A stretch of DNA of 63,416 nt, taken from assembly GCA_902776305.1 (NCBI GenBank), contig CACYPS010000008.1:1-63416 (forward strand), written 5' to 3'. Below, piece by piece: positions 43,932 through 52,360 of the stretch. This DNA is from an uncultured Lachnospiraceae bacterium (GTDB lineage: Bacteria; Bacillota; Clostridia; Lachnospirales; Lachnospiraceae). The notes below the pieces were generated by a model that saw only the letters and a list, made by a program, of their open reading frames with translations, ran no database searches and had not been told where the DNA came from. Every line of letters begins with the position of its first letter. Positions within the stretch are counted from its first letter, which is position 1. The position numbers and the translations under genes are program-made.

Positions 43932-45353
43932 TGTCAATACCTCCCTTGCTTCTTTATCCCCTTCAATCTCATTTCGTCTTATCAAGTATGCCTTAATAAT
44001 GGCAGCCTTTCTCCAATTTATATCGCGTTCTGCCCTTATTCTAAGCAAAATATTCTCAAATAACCCTTCAGGATACGCTATTCCCTCAAGAACCGAGCGA
44101 AAAACGGAACTCACAATCGGAGAAGGTATTTTCTTGTCTCTTGAATTTTGATTTGCTGTTTCATTCAATATTTGCCATATGTTCAGTGATTTTCCGTCTG
44201 CATACTGAGGTTTGCAAATTTCCAGTTCTTCACGAAACCGTATAATATTGCTTAGCATATACCCAAAGCTACCTTCTGAAAAAAAACTCACTGAAAGCCT
44301 TGCTGCATTTGGAACAATTCCCATAACACAAAACTTCGTATCTCCGTGTAGTTCGGACTCCTCGTAAGATACAGCTTTTCCTCTCCTGATCTCTTCTGCA
44401 ATGGAATTCAATCGTTCTTGTGTGATATTCCCTTCGCCAAAATATCCATCTGACCAAATATCCTGATACCCTGTCTCAGCAGTTTCAGCCCAATACACAA
44501 TTGTTGTATCTGATATTCTCTTGCAATACTCCCAATCAGTCACAAGGTAGTTAAGAGCTGCTCCATACTTAAACGCAATCCTTTCGCTGACAGGAGCATT
44601 AAATCCCTGTCCTTGACCATAGGCATTCTCATGACCATATGATTCCAAAGATGTAGAATTGTATGACACAAGGGATGCTCCGGAAGATTGTGCGCCAAGA
44701 ATTCCTTTTATATTCGGATGAAGTCTCGCTATCGTGAGTTTCTGACCTGTTACCAGACAAATACCTTTATCTGCAGATTCATTCATTCGTTCACGGTAAT
44801 CATCCCAAGCCCTTCTTATGTAGGAATTCTTGTGTATGTACTCTCCTTTAGAATTCAGGAAAATCAAGTTGCCACCTTTTAGTATACCTTCCTTGTATTC
44901 TTCAAGTACTTGACTGTCCATTCCTTTTTCAGGATTCCATCTGTCAAAGAAAGACAGCAATGCCTTCACATCTCGATTATCGATTTCATCCAAAATCAAA
45001 TGATGCAATCGCCTACTTGCTATAAAGCATTCTACTGCTCTCTTCCTACTATTTTCTTTTTCTTTTTCATTCTTTCCTTTATTATCGAAACCGAGAAAAT
45101 AGGAACTGTTATCACACAAAAAATTCGCATTAATACCAGACGACCTTTTCACTTGTTCCGGAACAAACATGGCTTTTGGAACTTCCTTTTTCCCTCCTTC
45201 CGAAATCTCAAAAAGCGGTACAACGCCTATCAGATCTCCTTCTTCATCTATCCTTAGGCCATAAGAGACTTTCGCTTTTCCCCATCCCTCAATTCCCACT
45301 TTTCCCAGTTCCGCCAGAGAGTCATAATAAGATGCCAATTCCTGAATTATCAT
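43569..45353 (-). CDS. cas8c: Cascade large subunit Cas8c (Csd1)
   Basis: 594 residues, normal length. The N-terminal half contains the Csd1 hallmarks (GWGKAKVSYGLRIDEEGDL, ISEGGKKEVPKAMFVPEQ, FLCDNSSYFLG). Cas8c reads the PAM. Its start overlaps the cas5c stop as ATGA. The C-terminal 120 residues can also be made separately as Cas11c (see next entry). Confidence 0.96.
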   Translation of the reverse strand: MIIQELASYYDSLAELGKVGIEGWGKAKVSYGLRIDEEGDLIGVVPLFEISEGGKKEVPKAMFVPEQVKRSSGINANFLCDNSSYFLGFDNKGKNEKEKENSRKRAVECFIASRRLHHLILDEIDNRDVKALLSFFDRWNPEKGMDSQVLEEYKEGILKGGNLIFLNSKGEYIHKNSYIRRAWDDYRERMNESADKGICLVTGQKLTIARLHPNIKGILGAQSSGASLVSYNSTSLESYGHENAYGQGQGFNAPVSERIAFKYGAALNYLVTDWEYCKRISDTTIVYWAETAETGYQDIWSDGYFGEGNITQERLNSIAEEIRRGKAVSYEESELHGDTKFCVMGIVPNAARLSVSFFSEGSFGYMLSNIIRFREELEICKPQYADGKSLNIWQILNETANQNSRDKKIPSPIVSSVFRSVLEGIAYPEGLFENILLRIRAERDINWRKAAIIKAYLIRRNEIEGDKEAREVLTMELNECSDNLPYVLGRTFAVLEKIQQDANPGIKTTIKDRYFNSAGSTPATVFPILFKLSQHHMKKLSDGKKVYYDKMIGDLQGRIKTVYPTRLNLQEQGVYYLGYYHQRQSFFKSKNKEE

Positions 45354-46000
45354 TTTAACACCTTCTCCCCAGACACATTTACGACACCGTCCACCATTTT
45401 TGCATGGAAAAACATGGGATGGATATCCTTTCTATCAGAAAAATCAAGGTCGTATAACATATATCCGAGATCCCGGCTTTCATGAATCGTAGGTACAGGC
45501 CCTCCTTTCCACGCGCGAAAATGAGCCGGAAACTCTCTACATCCAAAATAAGGCTGTGAGTAAAACTGTCCCTTTTCAATCCTCCTTCTAAAGATTTCTT
45601 TGAACTTCCCCTCATTATCAGAGTCATTGGCTCTATTCGTCATCTCAAAATGAAAATCAATAACATAATGTACATCTCTTAGAATCAATGCGGCTCGTTG
45701 CTGTATATCGTCGCTTGTGCTAATCATGGGAATTCCCTTTCCACGAATCATTTGTTCGATTTTCTTAGCCGGAATTTTTTCCTTCACTTCATTTCTCCGC
45801 ACATTATTATGTCTAATTTCGTTGAGAACATGGATCCGATCAACAATGATCCTCAATCCGGGATGCCAGAAAATTGATTCAATTATCCCGCGGGCAGCTG
45901 AAGGAGTAATTACATCATATGTCACCCTCTCAGTTTTAAGTTCCGGCCTGCTAAATAAGGCATATTTTCCCCAGCATTCCAGCTGAATGCCATAAGACAT
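45350..46000 (-). CDS. cas5c: crRNA-processing subunit Cas5c (Cas5d)
   Basis: 216 residues. MSYGIQLECWGKYALFSRPE and TYDVITPSAARGIIESIFW are the Cas5d signatures. In type I-C it replaces Cas6 as the pre-crRNA endonuclease. Catalytic Tyr/Lys/His candidates are present (Tyr-containing TYDV, KIPAKKIEQM) but cannot be assigned firmly. AAGGTGA precedes the ATG. It is first in the cas5-cas8-cas7 unit. Confidence 0.95.
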   Translation of the reverse strand: MSYGIQLECWGKYALFSRPELKTERVTYDVITPSAARGIIESIFWHPGLRIIVDRIHVLNEIRHNNVRRNEVKEKIPAKKIEQMIRGKGIPMISTSDDIQQRAALILRDVHYVIDFHFEMTNRANDSDNEGKFKEIFRRRIEKGQFYSQPYFGCREFPAHFRAWKGGPVPTIHESRDLGYMLYDLDFSDRKDIHPMFFHAKMVDGVVNVSGEKVLK

Positions 46001-46062
46001 GAAATCACCTTCTTTCTACATTGAAATCATATAATTTGATTCAATCAATATATATCATTGCC

Positions 46063-46096
46063 ATTATAAGATACTCTAAATCAGATATTAAGTCAA
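46063..46096 (-). promoter_or_regulatory. Probable promoter of cas5c-cas8c-cas7
   Basis: On the minus strand TTGACT (46096-46091), 17 bases, TATCTT (46073-46068), overlapping TATAAT (46068-46063), about 65 bases upstream of cas5c. The 430-base gap between cas3 and cas5c (46001-46430) is AT-rich; besides this promoter and the cas3 terminator I see no gene in it, so cas3 and the Cascade genes are probably separate units. Confidence 0.55.
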
Positions 46097-46392
46097 TATA
46101 TTTCATGTAATGTTATAATGTGATAAAATATTAATATCGATCCAAGAAATGTCTTATGCGGGGTAAACTTTAAAATATTTTTTCTCCAACACTTATATTC
46201 ACATAAGAAAAACTATAAATTTTGTCGAAGTGCGGATAGTTTCTTCGTTCTCCCTTTTCAGATTAACTAATGAAAACAATTGAACTTCCCCTCGCATAAC
46301 GATACAATACTATTGTTGTCATGGAAGCTGAAGTCGTCAGCTCTCTATGCGGATTGAAAAATGTATTGTTTCAATGTAGTGCAGAAACACAA

Positions 46393-46425
46393 TGTGGCTG
46401 GCACTGAAAATCAGTGTCAGCCACA
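46393..46425 (-). terminator. Hairpin directly after cas3
   Basis: On the minus strand TGTGGCTGACACTGA pairs with TCAGTGCCAGCCACA (one mismatch) around a short loop, followed by TTGTGTTTCT. It begins 5 bases after the cas3 stop. Confidence 0.75.
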
Positions 46426-46430
46426 ACCTT

Positions 46431-48617
46431 TCAGAAAAACATTCCTTCTCCTCCTTCAAAATGAAACTTTAATCCAGTCTCTAAATCATATTCCTCTAAG
46501 AGTTCCAAAATAGCCAGCCCCTCGTCCACAACATAAAGCGATGGCAGAATATCTTTATATTGACGTTCATATACATTCACACAATACTTGCTTATCTTTC
46601 TAAAGAATTTCCGATCCAGTTCTACCCTTCCAGACTTAATAATCTCCGCTATTTTTCTGCTTTCATCATCCTCAGGAACAAAAATCACTCGAACATTGTC
46701 ATCCGTAATAAAGCGAAAACTCTTAGCTATCGTCTCAAACAAAAGGTCGTTTTGTTTAATTCTTTCATCAAGCCTGCGTATGATTTTGTTCTTATCCAAC
46801 ACCCCTCTATTTTCAAACGAGGTGTCTACATCTTCTTCAATCTCATATAGACTCAAGAAATACTTCTTTATAGCTGATAGTTCACCTATGTCGTTCGCGT
46901 TATCCATAACCATCCTTGCAACTTCTGCCGGACGTTTCAGGACTGCCGGAACCCTATATTTTGAATCTGACTCAAAGATATACGTGACGCCATCATTACG
47001 TAATCCTTCTCGATTACACCTTCCACCTGCCTGAATCAGACTGTCGAGTCCTGCCATACTTCTGTAAACCACAGGAAAATCCAAATCTATGCCCGCCTCA
47101 ATCAGGCTGGTTGACACAACCCTGCACACATCTCCTTCGTTAAGCCTTCTCCTTATCACCTTTATGGCTCGCTTTCTGTGTTCTGGGGTCATTAATGTAG
47201 AAAGATGCACTCTTCCCTCATTTGGTAATAATTCAAAAATACGTTTTGCTTGTGCCCTTGTAGAAACAATACATAAAACTTGCCTGTTTAATGCCAGCTC
47301 CTCACCGATTTTTTCATCTGTCATACACCCTATAAACTGATAAGAAACTCTCTTAAACGCCTTAAACAGCTTTTCAGGATCATCAGATATTTCTTTAATC
47401 TCAATACCGGGATAGTATTTTGAAAACCGGGTATCCAATGCAGGCTGTGTAGCAGTGCATAAAACGGACGTTGTATTATAGTTTACTGCCAGTTCAGATA
47501 TAGCACAGACACAAGGATCAAGATAATCACGCGGGATAGATTGGGCCTCATCAAAAACTATGACACTATTTGCAATATTATGTACTTTCCTGCATTTACT
47601 TGTTTTATTTGCAAAAAGAGATTCAAAAAACTGAACAGCTGTTGTTACAATAATCGGCATATCCCAGTTTTCGGTTGCCAATTTTTTGGTTGTTTCCTCA
47701 TCTTCCTCATAATCCGCTTCTGAATAATGAGCAAGTACATTTCCACTTCCCAGTATTCTGTTAAACACTTCCACAGTCTGGTCTATTATTGCACAATATG
47801 GCACCACATATATGATACGGTTCTGAGCATGCTTCACTGCATGATTTAAAGCAAACGCCAACGATGAAATCGTCTTACCTCCACCCGTTGGTACGGTAAG
47901 AGTGTAAATTCCTTTATCGAAAGACTTCCCCCGTTCTATACATCGTTCAAGAATCTCACTCCGTAACCTGTTTATGCCACTCTTTCCAGACAAGTACCCA
48001 TTTTTATAGATATAGTCATCTATCCTTGCTTTTAGAATAGACATACTATCGAAAGGTATATTTCTTGATACGTCGCCTTTCATGAAAAGCTCTGTATCTA
48101 AATAGTCAGCATCCACCAGGCACGAAAACAACATTCTCGTAAAAAAGAAGATAGAAAAACCCGGATTTTTACCGAGTTCTCCTTTCCACCGAGGCACAGT
48201 AGGAATAACTATATCGCGCTGATAGCTTCCGTAATCAAGCTTATTAACAAGTTCCTTATTTAATCTATGATACAGTTCTCGGTAATCCATAAGCCCGGAA
48301 TGATGTCCTGCCACACAATATGCACAGATTAAGCCGGACATATTTTTTAATTTCATCAATTCCTGAGCCCCTGCAGACGAGTGATCTACTTTAGGAGCAC
48401 CTTCCCAAATTCGTTTTTGGAAGCCATCCGAATACTTTCCAATATCATGAGAGAGACCACATATTGTTGCAAATTCGTTTCCATTAAAACATTTCGCAAA
48501 TTCGCCGGCTCTATATGCGACCTCTTCTGAATGTTCCTTGATAGTCTGGATTTTAATAACTTTACTGAGACAGTCTTCCGAATCTTCTCGCAGTATATGT
48601 GCTGCATAATTTCTCAC
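46431..48617 (-). CDS. cas3: CRISPR nuclease-helicase Cas3 (type I-C)
   Basis: 728 residues with an N-terminal HD nuclease (KEHSEEVAYRAGEF, GLSHDIGKYSDGFQ, KVDHSSAGAQ, AYCVAGHHSGL) and a superfamily 2 helicase (PTGGGKTISSLAFA, VFDEAQSIPRDY, CTATQPAL, STSLIEAGIDLDFP, QAGGRCNREG). It degrades DNA recognised by Cascade; all motifs look intact. The start is GTG at 48617 after AAGGGAC. Confidence 0.96.
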   Translation of the reverse strand: MRNYAAHILREDSEDCLSKVIKIQTIKEHSEEVAYRAGEFAKCFNGNEFATICGLSHDIGKYSDGFQKRIWEGAPKVDHSSAGAQELMKLKNMSGLICAYCVAGHHSGLMDYRELYHRLNKELVNKLDYGSYQRDIVIPTVPRWKGELGKNPGFSIFFFTRMLFSCLVDADYLDTELFMKGDVSRNIPFDSMSILKARIDDYIYKNGYLSGKSGINRLRSEILERCIERGKSFDKGIYTLTVPTGGGKTISSLAFALNHAVKHAQNRIIYVVPYCAIIDQTVEVFNRILGSGNVLAHYSEADYEEDEETTKKLATENWDMPIIVTTAVQFFESLFANKTSKCRKVHNIANSVIVFDEAQSIPRDYLDPCVCAISELAVNYNTTSVLCTATQPALDTRFSKYYPGIEIKEISDDPEKLFKAFKRVSYQFIGCMTDEKIGEELALNRQVLCIVSTRAQAKRIFELLPNEGRVHLSTLMTPEHRKRAIKVIRRRLNEGDVCRVVSTSLIEAGIDLDFPVVYRSMAGLDSLIQAGGRCNREGLRNDGVTYIFESDSKYRVPAVLKRPAEVARMVMDNANDIGELSAIKKYFLSLYEIEEDVDTSFENRGVLDKNKIIRRLDERIKQNDLLFETIAKSFRFITDDNVRVIFVPEDDESRKIAEIIKSGRVELDRKFFRKISKYCVNVYERQYKDILPSLYVVDEGLAILELLEEYDLETGLKFHFEGGEGMFF

Positions 48618-48691
48618 TTTTTCGTCCCTTTTTCCTTGTTAGTCTTACATTATTTATGCCTTTGTGTTGTTATCGATTATTTCAACTTAGC

Positions 48692-48838
48692 TTAATACTC
48701 GCTGTTTGACCGCACAATAAAATGCAAGCGATTTGGACTATCAAAACCTAATCCAACTTCAAGCAGGTCATCCTGACTCATAGGAGAGTACATACATCTT
48801 CCATACAAGCAGATTCCTCTGCAATGCCTATATTTCGG
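48692..48838 (-). pseudogene. Possible gene remnant with a cysteine motif
   Basis: A short open frame ends ...YRHCRGICLYGRCMYSP, then MSQDDLLEVGLGFDSPNRLH and VRSNSEY. The three-cysteine pattern and the protein-like composition suggest the C-terminus of a lost gene. No ribosome site or good start is visible (an internal ATG at 48781 would give 29 residues). The rest of the 246-base gap between nadE and cas3 holds nothing recognisable. Confidence 0.3.
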
Positions 48839-48863
48839 CTGTTAAAGCAAATTACTGCAATAA

Positions 48864-49649
48864 TTAATTTGCCTCCTGCTCCCCCTCTGCCAGCGCAAAT
48901 GACGGCATCAGCTGCAACTTATGCAGATTCAATCTGTGCATCCTGTCAATCTTCTTGCGAATTTCCTCATCCTCACACTCACCGGTGAGCACATAATGAT
49001 CGAGCGTTGCATATGTGAACCCAATCTTATCCTCGTCAGACATTCCGGAAAGCCCGTCGGACGGCGTCTTTCTCGTGAGTCTCTCCGGCACGCCGAGCAC
49101 CTCGCCAATCTGAATAACCTCATGTACAAGCAGGTTCGACAGCGGACTGAAGTCTCCGGCTGCATCGCCGAATTTCGTCGAATAACCGATGAAGTCTTCC
49201 GAGCGGTTGCATGTATTGGCAACGCGACCACCGTTCGGCAGTGCCTGTGCGATAGCGTACAGCGTGCTCATTCGGAGACGCGGAGGCATGTTAATAATGG
49301 AGTCACGGGACAGCGTATCAACACTTACAGTATCACTCTCCGCCAATGCACTGTTGATTGCAGATGACAGCCCGTCAAATCCATCCTTGATATTGACAGT
49401 AACATTCTTGATTCCAAGCAGATCTACAATCTCCTGAGAATCGCTGATATCACTCTGCACGCCGTTCGGCATCATAACGCCTATAACACGGTCTTTACCG
49501 AGTGCTTCTGCAAGCAGGGCTGCAGTAATGCTCGAGTCTTTACCGCCAGAGATACCGATTACGGCATCACAAGTCGGACCGTTGGCTGCGAAATAGTCTC
49601 TGATCCACTGTACGATTTCATTTTTTGTCTTTTCCGGATTTTTTAACAT
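48864..49649 (-). CDS. nadE: NAD(+) synthetase (ammonia-dependent)
   Basis: 261 residues. ATP-pyrophosphatase loop VIGISGGKDSSITAALLAEA, then RMSTLYAIAQALPN, VANTCNRSEDFIGYSTKFGD and RKTPSDGLSGMSDEDKIGF. It makes NAD from nicotinic acid adenine dinucleotide. No glutaminase domain is fused, so it uses ammonia. AGGAGAAG precedes the ATG. Positions 49329-49362 match CRISPR spacer 40307-40340 at 28 of 34 bases. Confidence 0.95.
   Translation of the reverse strand: MLKNPEKTKNEIVQWIRDYFAANGPTCDAVIGISGGKDSSITAALLAEALGKDRVIGVMMPNGVQSDISDSQEIVDLLGIKNVTVNIKDGFDGLSSAINSALAESDTVSVDTLSRDSIINMPPRLRMSTLYAIAQALPNGGRVANTCNRSEDFIGYSTKFGDAAGDFSPLSNLLVHEVIQIGEVLGVPERLTRKTPSDGLSGMSDEDKIGFTYATLDHYVLTGECEDEEIRKKIDRMHRLNLHKLQLMPSFALAEGEQEAN
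49329..49362 (-). other. Protospacer-like site in nadE
   Basis: Shares the first 17 plus-strand bases (AGTATCACTCTCCGCCA) with the spacer at 40307-40340 and 28 of 34 overall. Five of six differences are synonymous and one gives Ser to Asn. The flank at the PAM position (minus strand) is ATC; a synonymous Ser codon change would make TTC. Confidence 0.85.
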
Positions 49650-49722
49650 ATTTTTCTTCTCCTCATACTGAGATTATGCCTGCTATTATAGCATCATCTC
49701 CTATTAATTGGTACCGGAAACA

Positions 49723-50154
49723 TCAGTCTCCTATCTCCGCCACCTCCGTAATCCTGCCTATTTCTATTCTCCGGCCATCCGTCATCACAAGAACCCCTGT
49801 CATCTCGTCTATTCTCCTGACTCTACCTTCTGTCACGACATACTCACCGCCCTCTTTCCTGTCATCGGGCACAAAATGAGTTATCGTCACAGCCGGTCTC
49901 TCTCCGGCAGCTACCTTCTCGGCAACTGTACGCATCCTCTCATCTAATTCTTCAAGGCGGTTCTCATCCATAAATATCTCTGAATCAGTAAATCTTGCCT
50001 CTTCCTCCACCTCATCGTCATACCCTACCATTGCCTTAAAAGGTGAAAACTGGGCTGCCCGCTTCTCCATAGACATGGGGGGATATTTCGTTGACACGAA
50101 ATGGGGATGGTCGATGATAGTTTCATAGGGATTTTTTTTCTTGAATGCGCTCAT
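49723..50154 (-). CDS. YolD-like protein
   Basis: 143 residues. MSMEKRAAQFSPFKAMVGY is the YolD-like core, followed by a Glu-rich helix and a beta-rich tail (GEYVVTEGRVRRIDEMTG, RRIEIGRITEV). YolD-like genes typically accompany UvrX/DinB-type polymerases, as here, 74 bases after polY. Their function is unknown; a regulatory or accessory role in translesion synthesis is inferred. The ribosome site is weak (AGGATG, distant). Confidence 0.85.
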   Translation of the reverse strand: MSAFKKKNPYETIIDHPHFVSTKYPPMSMEKRAAQFSPFKAMVGYDDEVEEEARFTDSEIFMDENRLEELDERMRTVAEKVAAGERPAVTITHFVPDDRKEGGEYVVTEGRVRRIDEMTGVLVMTDGRRIEIGRITEVAEIGD

Positions 50155-50228
50155 CTGAATGGTTCATCCTTTGTTTTTTACTCATAGCATCCACTTCCTG
50201 ATGCAAGCTACTTATCTTCACCGCACTC

Positions 50229-51770
50229 TCATGCCTTATGTCCCCCGACCTGCTGATTCCTCTCCCTGGTCATCGCTCCCTCCTGAAGATTCATCCCCTT
50301 CAGGACCGCATTCTTCCCGAATTTCTTCTTCAAATCGATGACCGCCTTCTGAAGACTCCTTTCCTTTTCCAGTTCAGCCTTCGTGGTCGCTCTCTCCTTC
50401 TCCACTTCTGCAACATTCGTAAAGAGCGAGAGCTGTTCGTACTCAGGGGTGTCACCGGCTGTCAGCTTCTGACGCGCCGCCTCATCTTCAGTCATAACAT
50501 GAGTTGCAGCAACCGTCACACGCCTGATGAGTAGATCCGGATTCACAATCCTGTCGTACAGCCTCATCATAGCTTCCGTAATAATTTTCGTGGAGCTGTT
50601 AAAGCTCCCGAGATTCTCTGTGCCGTGCGCATGCTTAGGAGCCTTACGCCCGTAATAATCCGTCACAATCTCGCCCTTATATTTTCGCATCCGCTCCGGA
50701 TCGTTGAGATTTTCAATATCGTAATTAATTGTAAGGACGACCGAGTCTGCCACCAGACCTTTTTCGACAAGATCAAGTACGAGCAGATCTGTCATCTCCC
50801 TCACGATCAGCCTGCCTTCTTCGTATTCGTAAGGCCGCATCAGCACCTGCCCCTGACCGAGGCTGTGATCCTCCGGAACATATCCCTTCACATCGGCCAT
50901 AGTGACCGGCTCCCAACCCCAGGCGTGATCGATAAGCAGCTCCGCATTCACACCGAAAAGCCTCCGAAGGAGCGGCTCGCCGTAATCCGGATCCTCGGAG
51001 CGCAGTGCGATATCTCCCATTGTGTACATCCCGTTCGCCGCAAGCTTCTTGGCATATCCGCGTCCGACACGCCAGAAATCGGTAATCGGCCGGTGGCTCC
51101 ACAGCTTCTGCCTATAAGTCATCTCGTCAAGTTCCGCGATTCTCACCCCGTCGGCATCGGCCTCTGCGTGCTTCGCTTCTATATCCATAGCCACCTTAGC
51201 AAGATATAAATTGGTGCCAACACCCGCTGTTGCCGTAATACCTGTCTCCTTCAGGACCTCCTTCACCATCATGGCGACCATCTCACGCCCGGTCATCCTA
51301 TATGTCCGCAGATACCCCGTCAGGTCAATAAAAACTTCATCGATCGAGTATGCAAATATATCCTCCGGCGCCACATACCTCAGATAGATCGAGTAGATTT
51401 TTCTGCTCACTTCCATATATTTTCTCATGTGAGGCGGCGCCACGATGTAATCCAGTTCCGCTGCCGGGTCTGCGTGCAGGATCTCAATGTCATCGGATTT
51501 ATATGCAAATATTCCTCCCGGAGCTCTCACTCTCCTCTCCGCATTGATACCTTTCACCGCCTGAATCACCTCAAAAAGCCGGAGCCGTCCGGGCAGTCCG
51601 TACGATTTAAGACTCGGTGAGACCGCGAGGCAGATTGTCTTATCCGTTCTTGACTTATCCGCCACGACAAGATTGGTAGTCATCGGATTTCGTCCAAGTG
51701 CCATGCACTCCACGGAAGCATAGAAAGACTTCAGGTCGATGGCTGCATAGAGCCTGCCGTTTCTTTTCAT
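50229..51770 (-). CDS. Y-family DNA polymerase (UmuC/UvrX-like)
   Basis: 513 residues. Catalytic motifs: DLKSFYASVECM (first metal Asp and steric-gate Tyr) and SIDEVFIDLTGY (Asp-Glu pair); HhH region TATAGVGTNLYLAK; then a little-finger domain and a long Lys/Glu-rich C-terminal tail (EKERATTKAELEKERSLQKA). It is a translesion polymerase of the kind carried by chromosomes, phages and conjugative elements. GGAGG precedes the ATG. Positions 51357-51390 match CRISPR spacer 41374-41407 at 30 of 34 bases. Confidence 0.93.
   Translation of the reverse strand: MKRNGRLYAAIDLKSFYASVECMALGRNPMTTNLVVADKSRTDKTICLAVSPSLKSYGLPGRLRLFEVIQAVKGINAERRVRAPGGIFAYKSDDIEILHADPAAELDYIVAPPHMRKYMEVSRKIYSIYLRYVAPEDIFAYSIDEVFIDLTGYLRTYRMTGREMVAMMVKEVLKETGITATAGVGTNLYLAKVAMDIEAKHAEADADGVRIAELDEMTYRQKLWSHRPITDFWRVGRGYAKKLAANGMYTMGDIALRSEDPDYGEPLLRRLFGVNAELLIDHAWGWEPVTMADVKGYVPEDHSLGQGQVLMRPYEYEEGRLIVREMTDLLVLDLVEKGLVADSVVLTINYDIENLNDPERMRKYKGEIVTDYYGRKAPKHAHGTENLGSFNSSTKIITEAMMRLYDRIVNPDLLIRRVTVAATHVMTEDEAARQKLTAGDTPEYEQLSLFTNVAEVEKERATTKAELEKERSLQKAVIDLKKKFGKNAVLKGMNLQEGAMTRERNQQVGGHKA
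51357..51390 (-). other. Protospacer-like site in the Y-family polymerase gene
   Basis: The first 20 plus-strand bases (TATATCCTCCGGCGCCACAT) are identical to the spacer at 41374-41407; four mismatches follow, 30 of 34 in all. In coding terms the spacer reads IYLRHVAPEDI and the gene IYLRYVAPEDI. The mismatches fall at crRNA positions 1, 4, 13 and 14. The PAM-side trinucleotide is CTC; a synonymous Tyr codon would make TTC. Confidence 0.88.
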
Positions 51771-51918
51771 AATCTTCTACCTCCGTTCTCCGTACGAAAC
51801 CATAATAGCCCATCCTAAGACTAATAAGGATGCTCGTTCAGTTTAGCAGCGCATTTCACAAAAGTCTGCTGATATTACCTTAACTTCCTATATTTTTTAA
51901 CCCTCTATAAATCTGTCA

Positions 51919-52098
51919 TCACTCAACATCGTCGTCATCTTCGATATCTTCGGGAGATGTGGTTATCTCGAATAATGCATCTGACAGAGCATGTCTGATT
52001 TCTATAGCAGCCTCTCGAAGATATCGATTAGCTTTCTCATTTTTTCCGTTCAGTATCATTGTTTCAAGCACGGACTCTCCGAATTCCAGATCCCCCAT
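51919..52098 (-). CDS. Small acidic protein, possibly frameshifted
   Basis: 59 residues, MGDLEFGESVLETMILNGKN ... SPEDIEDDDDVE, acidic C-terminus. The expected start, ATG at 52130 three bases after the preceding small gene, gives MANIYEDLGI and then stops (TAA), overlapping the ATG used here as TAATG. Either two coupled tiny frames or one gene broken by a frameshift around 52098-52105. Unrecognised family. Confidence 0.4.
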   Translation of the reverse strand: MGDLEFGESVLETMILNGKNEKANRYLREAAIEIRHALSDALFEITTSPEDIEDDDDVE

Positions 52099-52133
52099 TA
52101 GATTCCAAGGTCTTCATAAATGTTTGCCATGGT

Positions 52134-52355
52134 TTATTCCTCGCTTTTGTGAGCAGACCGGATAAATGCAACGATTTCATCTGCAGCTTTACCTCCGGCA
52201 TGATAGGCTTCCAGAACCTTCTTATCGTCCAGTTGTTTCTTCTTCGCAATAAGCTTTTCCAGTTCGTCAAGGGCAGTATCGTATTTTGCTTTTGCTGCTA
52301 CAGCGGTTTCCGCTGCCTTGATCTTTTCATCCAGCGTGATCACTCTTCTTGCCAT
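52134..52355 (-). CDS. Small coiled-coil protein beside the transposase remnant
   Basis: 73 residues: MARRVITLDEKIKAAETAVA, then a Lys/Glu/Ala-rich helix and GKAADEIVAFIRSAH. It starts 5 bases after the transposase stop in the same direction, so it was probably an accessory gene of the insertion element or acquired with it. Function unknown. Confidence 0.5.
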   Translation of the reverse strand: MARRVITLDEKIKAAETAVAAKAKYDTALDELEKLIAKKKQLDDKKVLEAYHAGGKAADEIVAFIRSAHKSEE

Positions 52356-52360
52356 TTTTA

